DNA of 64,000 bases from positions 132,982,796-133,046,795 of the forward strand of contig CM053142.1 in the NCBI GenBank assembly GCA_028571685.1, given 5' to 3'. The stretch's first letter is position 1; every line of letters begins with the position of its first letter. The stretch comes from Heterohyrax brucei (Eukaryota > Chordata > Mammalia > Hyracoidea > Procaviidae). Of this stretch, positions 56,430-64,000 are shown piece by piece. The notes below the pieces were generated by a model that did no database searches, had not been told where the DNA came from, and saw only the letters and a program-made list of their open reading frames with translations. Position numbers and translations under genes: made by a program.

Positions 56430-59365
56430 TTGTTGTTGGGTGCCATCAAATAGCTTCCAGCTCATTGAGACTATGTATACAGAGAGAAACACAGCCTAGC
56501 CTTGTGCCATCAGAATTCAGCATTGTAGCTGTGTTTGAGCCCACTGTTGCATCCATCTCACTGAGAGTCTGTTTTTTTTACTTGCTGTCTTACTAAGCAT
56601 GATATTCTTTAAAAGGGCTCATCCTTCCTGATAACAATCCAAAGTGCATAAGAGGAAATCTTGCCATATGTGGCTTCCTGGGTGTACCTCTCACTGTACT
56701 TCTTCCAAGACTGCTTTTAGACTGTCAGTGGTATATTCGTGGTGGCATATTGGGTAAGTGCTATGTCTGCTAACCAAAAGGTTGGCAGTTCAAAACCACC
56801 ACATGCTCCTTGGAAACTCTATGGGGCAGTTCTACTCTGGCTTATAGGATCGCTATGAGTTGGAACTGACTCGACGGCAGTGCGTTTTTGTTTTTGGTGG
56901 TGTATTCAATATTCTTAGTCAACACTGTAGTTCCGAAGCATCACTTTTTGTTTGGTTTTCATTATTTGCTGTCGAACTTCTGCATACATGTGAGTCAGTT
57001 GAAAATACCATAAGTTAGGTGTGGTACACTTTCGTTCTCAAGATGACGTATTTGCTTTTTAACACTTTAAAAGAGGTCTTTTGCGGTGAGTTTACCCAAA
57101 GCAGTATGTTACTTGTCCTGATGACTACTTTCATGGGCATTGTGGATCTTCAAGAAAAATGAAATCTTTGACAACTTTAGTCTTGTTTGCTTATCATGAT
57201 GTTGGTTCAGTTGTGAGGATTTTTTTTTTTTTTTTTTAGGTTGAGTTGTAATCCATACTGAAGACTGTGGTCTCTGATTTTTATTAGTAAATGCTTTATG
57301 TCCTCTTCACTTTCAGCAAGCAAGGTTCTATCATCTTCATATCATGGTTGATGATTCTTCACTAATGTTGACACTGTTCGTCATGTAATTCAGTTTCTCA
57401 GATTATTTGCTCGGCATATGCTTTGAATTAAGAATACAACACTGGTGCACAATTCTGACACAAACTTCATGATTTCAAACCAGGCAATACTCCCTTGTTC
57501 AGTTTAAATAATTGTCTTTTGGTCTATGTACCAGTTTCTCATGAGCATAATTAAATGTTTTGAATTTCCATCCTTCCCATTGTTAGCCATAATTAACTAT
57601 GATCCACGTAGTCAAATGCCTTTGGAGTTTCAGTAAACAAGTAAATATCTTTCTGGTATATTCTACTTTCACCAAGATCCATCTAACATCAGTAGTGATA
57701 GCTCTCGTTCTGTGTCATTTTCTGAATCTGGCTTGAGATTCTGGCAATTCTTTGGCAGTGGATGTACTTGTGAAACCACTTTTGAATTATGTTTAGCAGA
57801 ATGTTACTTGAATGTGATGTTAATGATATTGTTAGATAATTTTCATGTTCTGTTGGATCACCTTTTTTGAAGTGGCTCAGATACGAATCTCTTAATAAAT
57901 TTCTTGGCATAGACGTGAGCATCTTCAATGCTGCATCTGTATTAAAACATCTCAGTTGATATTCTGTTAATTCTTGGAACCTTGTTTTTCACCATTGCCT
58001 TCAGTGCAAGCTTGGACTTCTTCCTTCAGTGTAAGCAGGTCTTTATTATATACTTCCTGAAATGGTTGAATATCTGCCAGTTTTTCTTTCTGTAACAGTG
58101 ACTGTGTGTATTCCTTTTGTCACTTCCTGCATTGTTCAGTATTTTGCCATGGAATCCTTCAGTATAGCACTCAAGGCTTGAATTTTTTCTTCAGTTCTTT
58201 CACCTTAAACAATGCATAGTATATTTTTCCCTTGAAATCTCTTGGTTGCTGCTTTTATTTCATCATTTTTTCCTTTCTCTTTACTTACTCTGTGTCCAAG
58301 AGCAAGTTTCAGAGTCTCATTTGACACACATTTTGGTCTTTTCTTCCTTTTTAGTGACTTTGCTTTCTCCATGTGTGATGTTCTTGATGTAATCTTGTAA
58401 CTCATCTAGTCTTCCATCATTAATGTTCAGTGGGTCAAATCCATTCTTGATATGGTCTCCAATTTCAGGTATAGTATACGAAAAGTTTTTTTTTTTTGGT
58501 TCTTGTGAACTTATTCTGATTTTCTTCAGCTTCACCATGAACTTGCATGTGAGCAATTGACAGTGTGTTCCATAGGCAAGCCCGTCCTTGTTCTGACTGA
58601 TGATATTGAACTTTTTCATTGTTTCTTTCTACAGATACATTCAGTTTGATTCCTGTGTATTCTGTCCAGTGAGGTGTATGTGTATAGTCATTGTTAGTGT
58701 TGGTGAAAAATGGTATTTGTGATGAATAAGTCATTGGTCTTGAAAATTTTATCGTACCGTCTCAGGTGTTGTCTCTATCACCAATACCTAATTTTCTGGT
58801 TATTGATCCTTCTTTGTTTCCAACTTTTGCATCCCAGTCACTTGTAATTAGCAGTGTAGTGTGAGTGCTTGTTTGGTTACTATCAGACTGCTGAAGTTGG
58901 TAAAAATCCTCAATTTCTTCATGTTTGGTAAATTTGAATAATAGTCATGTCAATTGGTCTTTCTTTAGGTTTATGGATATTATCACTGACAGCATTGTAG
59001 TTCAAGGTAGATATTGAAACATTCTTTTTGATGATGAATGTGATATTATTGTGCCCTTCAATTTGTCATTCCTGACACAGTAGTCCATATGAATGATTCA
59101 GAATGACCCATACTAGTCTACTTCAGCTCTCAAATACTTAAGGTATTGATCTTTTGCATTCCATTTTTTATGCCTTCCTACTTTCCTTGATTCATGCTTC
59201 ATACATTCTATATTTTAATAATGAATGGAAATAATAATGTAAGTTTTGCCATGCTGCATCAGCAAAGGTCCCAAAAGCTTTATACTGTCAGTGTCTTTAA
59301 GATTAACCCTACCTTGAGGAGGCAGCTGTTCTTCAGCTGTATTTTGAGTGTATTCATCTAAGACA
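56430..59365 (-). mobile_element. RTE/BovB-type LINE, antisense, longest copy in the window
   Basis: 3' end at 56430 (gttgttgggtgccatcaaat). Read leftward from 59365 the order is 5' region, endonuclease (about 58500-59350), linker with a frame at 58205-58405 (LKRKKRPKCVSNETLKLALGHRVSKEK), RT (57500-57930) and C-terminal domain. About 2.9 kb. It lacks the extreme 5' end and carries many frameshifts. A SINE interrupts the C-terminal domain. Confidence 0.85.
56739..56908 (+). mobile_element. AfroSINE inside the RTE LINE
   Basis: gtggtggcatattgggtaag ... ggttggcagttcaaaaccac ... gagttggaactgactcgacg. Flanked by ggtatattc and ggtgtattc, a likely 9-bp target duplication. Confidence 0.92.
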
Positions 59366-59750
59366 CAGACTTCAGTTGACAGTGATCAAGCCTTAAAGCT
59401 AAATTAAGTAATTTAGCTGTTTGCTTTATTGCACAGTGTCTGTTATTTTCTGTGCTTAGTTTCTAAGGCTGTCTGAAAGGATACTTGTCTATATTATCTG
59501 ATCATGGTCTTTCTGAAGTTTGAATCTCTAGCTGAGTTATGTTTTTTAACTTTCTGTCTGTGTCTGATTTCCCCGTAACACAGCAGAAAAATGAGACTTT
59601 GAAGTATTGCTTGGCAGCTAGAAGTTTTTGAAATACTTTTTTTCATGAACTCATAAATTACAGATTTGATATATGATGCATGCATCTACTTTATGTGTGC
59701 ATATATATCTGTGTGTATATACGTAAAATGTTTAAAAATGTAAAACAAGC
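59366..59750. other. AT-rich DNA, nothing recognised
   Basis: No feature seen; a TATATA-rich stretch near 59700. Confidence 0.4.
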
Positions 59751-61012
59751 GGTAGTATTGCATAGTGGCTAACACTGGATTCAAGTCAAGTAGACATGGA
59801 TTCAAATTCAGGCCCTGAATTTGACCTTGTATTAATTGCTTATAATCATAGTCTTAAGTTTTCTGATGATGACCTTGCTGGTATTTGAAATAGTGGTAGT
59901 ATACTGTTTCCAGAATCATAGCAACCACCAAACAAGCTACCACAGTACAGCATACTGTGACAGATTATGTACTTACAGAACACTTGATTGTTCTCATGCA
60001 GATAAGAAGACAGTCATTCAAAGACAACAAAAGGATATTGCCTGATTTAGAATTGGGAAGGATGCGTGGTAGAGTTGTATCTTTTCACTTATGTAGATAA
60101 TTTGAGAAATTATGGAGATTATGAATGTATGAAGGAGAACACAGCATCAGGATTGGAGGAATTTCATTAACAAACTGCAGTAAGCAAATGACATACCGTT
60201 GCTTGCCTGGAATGAAGACAGTTACACCTTTCAGTGTGAATTACGCTTGAAGGTGAAGAAAATGAAAATCCTCACAACTTGGTCCATACAACATGTAGAT
60301 AAACTGTGAAGAAATTGAAGTTGTGAAGAATACTTTTTTACACTGATTGGCAGTCAACACCTCTGGAAGTAGCTGTCAAAAAAACCAAACAATATATACT
60401 GCATTGGACACATCTTCAGCAAAAAGCTCAGGAAAGATATCCCTTTAATAACTAAGGTGACCTAGATCCTAGCTGGCATATTTGTCATCTCACAGGGATG
60501 CAAAAGCTGGACAAAGGTAAAGGAAAACAGAAGAAGTAATACCTTCAAATTAATAGTGTTGGTGAAGAATATGAATATACCGTGAGCTACTAGAAGAGCA
60601 ATAAAAATTTAGTCTTGGAGGAATGTTCTTTAGAAGCAAAGATGAGTTTGCTTACTTTGGACATATCATTTGGAAGAACTATTTGCTGGAGGAGGACTTC
60701 ATATTTGGTGTAAAGTATAGGGTCAGTGAAAAAGAGGGAAACTCTTCAGTATGATGGATTGACACCATGGCTGCAATAATGGGTTAAAGCATAGCAATAA
60801 ATGTGAGGATGATACAAGATCGTATAGCATTTTGTTTTGTTATACACAAGGTCACTGTCAGATCTGACTCAGTGGCACTTAACAATAGCAGTTTGTCTCA
60901 TCAATAAAAAGGGATAGTAATAGATATCTTCTAGTATTATTTTGAGAATTGGCTGAAATTTTACAGGAAAGTTGTTAGTTTATAGTGTCTCACCCCTGAC
61001 AAATGATAGTTG
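59751..61012 (+). repeat. MIR SINE split by an RTE insertion
   Basis: Left half 59751-59870 (tagtattgcatagtggctaa, aaattcaggccctgaatttgacc). Right half from 60890 (agtttgtctcatcaataaaa ... tagtaatagatatcttctag). The MIR position 'cagtttcctcatctg' is present on both sides. Confidence 0.7.
59871..60889 (+). mobile_element. RTE/BovB-type LINE with inverted 5' piece (twin-primed)
   Basis: 59871-59960 is RTE 5' sequence antisense (gaccttgctggtatttgaaa ... aagctaccacagtacagcat). From about 59972 the text is RTE sense, starting inside the RT (cacttgattgttctcatgca) and running to the 3' end (gatctgactcagtggcactt aacaatagc). The flanks agttttctgatgat (59857-59870) and agtttgtctcatcaat (60890-60905) are diverged duplicates of one MIR position. 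One insertion with 5' inversion explains this. Confidence 0.75.
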
Positions 61013-61561
61013 ATACCAGACTTCTAGAAACATATTTTTTAGTCTAAAGATTGAGTATATTAGAGAAACTTTTTTACTAGAAATTTCATCTAGTAAAGTT
61101 TTATACTAAAATAATTCTGTTTTTTTCCTGTTACTTGCTTATAATGAATGTATTTAAGTAAAGTAAATCTGTTTAAAAACTGTTTAAAATTCTAGCATTA
61201 TTTGTCAGAGTCAGAATCAATAAGGGGAAAATAAAGAACACAGTGGCATAGACAGGAAATGTGTAATATGCTGTCATATACCACTTTGAATTTTTAGTGT
61301 TCTTTTTACCAAATACTTATGATGCCACAAAAGCATGTTTTTTTAATTTATTTTGTTGTTTTTTGGGGGTATTCATAGCAAAATGTATACTAATTTAACA
61401 TTTTCTACATGTACAGTTCTGTGACATTGATTACATTCTTCAAGTTGTGCAACCATTCTCACCCTTCCTTTCTGAGTTATTCCTCCTCAGTTAACATAAG
61501 CTGATTGCCCCCTAAGGTTCCTGTCTAATCTTTCAAGTTGCTGTTGTCACTTTGATGTTGT

Positions 61562-62035
61562 CTGAGTTAGCCAGTGGTGCTGTGACAGAAGTACCACAGT
61601 TGGGGCTTTAACAAACTGAAGTTTATTCTTTCATGGTCTAGTAGGCTAGGAATCCAAATTCAGGGTGCCAGATCCAGGAGAACGCTTTCTGTCAAGGAGG
61701 AACATCGTTGTCATCAACCTTCTTTTGGCCTAGGAGCTTCTGTGTTCACGGCTCTGGCTTCTAAGTACACACTCTGCTTCTGGCACTACTTTCTTGGTGG
61801 TGTGAGGTCTTCTTCCCTCTCTGCTTATTTCTCACTTTCGTGTCTCAAGAAATTGACTTAAAATACAGCCTAGATCTTGACTTACCTCTAACCTTACTTT
61901 GTTAACATCATAGAGGTGGAATTGAGCACATAGGAAAGTCCCCTCAGATGACAAAATGGTGGACAGTTGTACAGCACAGGCAGTCATGGTTTAGCTAAGT
62001 TGACAAACCATTCAATTCGTAACAGATCCCATATA
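61562..62035 (-). mobile_element. MaLR-type LTR, antisense
   Basis: gtctgagttagccagtggtg ... actgaagtttattctttcat (antisense polyadenylation signal) ... aatccaaattcagggtgcca ... accattcaattcgtaacaga. It corresponds to the LTR at 16482-16880 on the other strand. A non-coding solo LTR. Confidence 0.6.
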
Positions 62036-62895
62036 GGTCGTTCTTAAAAGAGCATAGTGCCCAAGGCAGACATTTTTTATTAGTTGAACTAAACTGTTGT
62101 TTTTTTTGGTTTAAGTTTAAAGATTGCTTCATGGCTCTAGAAAGTCAGAAACCCATGAGAATTTGAAATTCTGTTGTACGTTTCTGTATTTTTTTAATCA
62201 AGATTCTTCTTTAGAATCTTTGATCAGTATGTTCCATAATGGTAGCTGGGTACCATCCAGTTTTTCTGGTCTCATCACAGCGGAGGCAGTTGTCCGTAGT
62301 TAGCGTCACATTCCATACCCTCCTCCTGTTCCTGACTCCTTTTTCTTCTCTTGCTCTAGCTGAGTAGAGAGCAGCTGTTACACCTTGGGTAGTCACTTGT
62401 AAACTTTTAAGACCCCAGGCGCTGTGCAGAGAAGTGGGAGGTAAACAGGAAGATAAACACTATAGCTAGTTGTTTGGGGTGTTTCAGGAAACCATGACTC
62501 TAAATCTGCAAAGCAAATTTTGTGAGGATTTTGGTCACGCCTAAGCAGCCTCAGTAGCAACAGGTTGTTGTTGTTGTTGTATATTTATTACACAACTTTT
62601 GACAGTTCCATCATTTTACAGATACACAGTTTACTGACAGCAGTTGGAATAGTTGGTGGTGCAACTCAGCCCTGAATTAATGCAGTTTTTCTATCACTTT
62701 TATCCACTATTTTCGACTCCTCATCCCTGGTAACCACTAGTAAACCTTGGTACTCATTTGCCTTTTTTTAAAATAAGTGAAGTAATATAGTATTTCTCCT
62801 TTTGTGATTGGCTTATGTCACTCAGCATGTCCTTCAACTCTGTCCATATTGTAGTGTATATCAAGACTTTGTTTCTTTTACTGGCTAAGTAGTAC

Positions 62896-63214
62896 CATAG
62901 CCCCTGACTTAATGAAGGGGATCCATTATGACAGCTCTGTCATTAAGTTGATTTTGGGTAAAATGAGTACTTCGTTTTGGCGGGGGGAGTGTGTTATTTA
63001 AGTTTTCATTTTTATTGCCATACCCTGCTGTACAGCATTGTTTTGGACAGTAGATCATAACATTAAACATCTGTGAGTGAACAACTGAGAATAATAACAT
63101 CAGCAAATCATGGACTGAAATGTGGTTTGTAGTACGTATTACAATACGATATACTAAAAAAAAATTTATAAGTGGTTCATTATAACTGGAATATGTTGTA
63201 AATTGGGGACTACA
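62896..63214. mobile_element. Small non-autonomous DNA transposon
   Basis: Interrupts the L1 between tagtaccata and tacatgtatt. The ends agcccctgacttaatgaagg and (reverse complement) agtccccaatttacaacat form imperfect terminal inverted repeats, with TA on both sides. This fits a Tigger/pogo-like MITE; the family is not certain. Confidence 0.5.
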
Positions 63215-63571
63215 TGTATTCCATTGTGTGCATGTAACACATTTTGTTGTTTGTACACAACGATGAGCATTTAAGTTGTTTCTACCTTTGGGCTATTGTA
63301 AATAGTGCTGCAGTGAACATTGGCATACAGATTTCTGTTTGAGTCTCTGCTTTCAAGTTTCTTGATTATTGCTGGGTCATATGGTAGTTCTGTTTTTAGT
63401 TGTTTTCTGCAATGACTGTGCTGTTTTGCATTCTTACCTTCAGTGAATAAGGTTTCCAATTTCCTCACATTCTTGCCAGCCTTTTTTTTTTTTTTTTTTT
63501 AAAATCTTAGCCTTCCTACTAGGAGTGAAATGGTATTTCTTTGTGGGTTTGATTTGTGTCTGTCTGATACT

Positions 63572-63646
63572 GTGTGGCAGTTCTACTCTGTCTGTAGGGT
63601 CTCCAGTTTTGGAATAGACTCAGCGGCAGTGGGTTTTTTGGTTTTC
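63572..63646 (+). mobile_element. AfroSINE 3' half in L1
   Basis: gtggcagttctactctgtct gtagggtc ... tagactcagcggcagtgggt tttttggttttc. Confidence 0.85.
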
Positions 63647-64000
63647 ATAACTAAGGATGTTAAGCATTTTTTCATATGTTGGTGGCCTGTTATTCTAAAT
63701 GCTGTCTTTAGTGTAATGTCTGTTCACACCCTTTGCCTGTTTAATGATCAGGTTGTTTGTCTTGTTAAGTTGTTGAAGTTTTTGTGTGTGTTTTGGTTGT
63801 TAGATTCTTATCAGATGCAGTCGTGTGGTACTGGTCCCATAAGGGTATACTATAGTTTAGAAATACTGATTGTAGAATAGGACATCTGTCTGATAATGGT
63901 ACCAGACACAACACAAGAAGAAACATGTGTGGTCTTTTTGGAAAACCAGAATGTTTGGGGATAGCCTGTGCTTACTGCACTAGGCTCCCTTGGCCTCCAA

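Larger units (their letters stand above)
61350..63880 (-). mobile_element. Old L1 3' region, antisense, with insertions
   Basis: tgtacagttctgtgacattg (61408), a B-type 3' UTR stretch at 62125-62520 with cttttaagaccccaggcgct, then cagttccatcattttacaga, cttatgtcactcagcatgtc, attgctgggtcatatggtag and aggagtgaaatggtatttct. This is the standard order of an antisense old mammalian L1 3' end. A 20-T run lies at 63481-63500. It carries an LTR, a small DNA element and a SINE end. Confidence 0.65.

Overview
The window is mammalian nuclear DNA, AT-rich apart from one CpG island. The repeat content points to an afrotherian genome, most likely elephant or another paenungulate. At least 40 copies or pieces of a tRNA-like SINE occur on both strands. 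Its 3' half reads like 'tagggtcgctatgagtcgga' followed by a 'cgactcgacggca'-type end, which is the AfroSINE family. Beside it are several copies of an RTE/BovB-type LINE sharing that 3' end, plus L1 copies whose 3' untranslated region carries the recurring phrase 'ttttaagaccccag'. These assignments come from recognising sequence by eye, not from a database search.

Layout. Positions 1-9.0 kb: AT-rich intergenic DNA with SINEs, a decayed RTE LINE (+, 3.2-5.1 kb) and ancient repeats. Positions 9.05-10.4 kb: the only CpG island, with a YY1-type motif and a strong splice-donor match ending a candidate first exon at 9618, read left to right. This is the only place where a cellular gene can be argued; I cannot name the gene. 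Positions 10.4-29.9 kb: probable first-intron or intergenic sequence with SINEs, L2, MIR, a MaLR-type LTR element (16.5-18.8 kb), two rearranged mariner copies (19.0 and 25.9 kb) and two RTE copies (24-25.7 kb minus, 27.7-28.4 kb plus). Positions 30.2-38.4 kb: two antisense L1 copies side by side; each 3' UTR is split by another L1 3' end. Positions 40.2-44.3 kb: two tandem plus-strand RTE copies, then an opposed copy. Positions 47.1-50.2 kb: a long antisense L1 broken by five later insertions. Positions 53.4-54.9 kb: two L1 3' ends facing each other, one with a clean 14-bp target duplication. Positions 56.4-60.9 kb: a long antisense RTE, then a second RTE inserted in a MIR with its 5' part inverted. 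Positions 61.3-63.9 kb: an old antisense L1 carrying a MaLR LTR, a small DNA transposon and a SINE end.

No intact protein-coding gene, tRNA, rRNA or CRISPR array was found. Open frames of 60-200 codons are either chance or pieces of decayed LINE reverse transcriptases. What stands out is the fine structure of the insertions: nested order, target-site duplications, inversions and junctions shared between copies. The strongest cases are a mariner family with an internal inverted duplication (two copies with the same junction), a 114-bp MaLR LTR fragment that looks L1-mobilised, a twin-primed RTE, and a 42-bp SINE 3' stub with a perfect target duplication.
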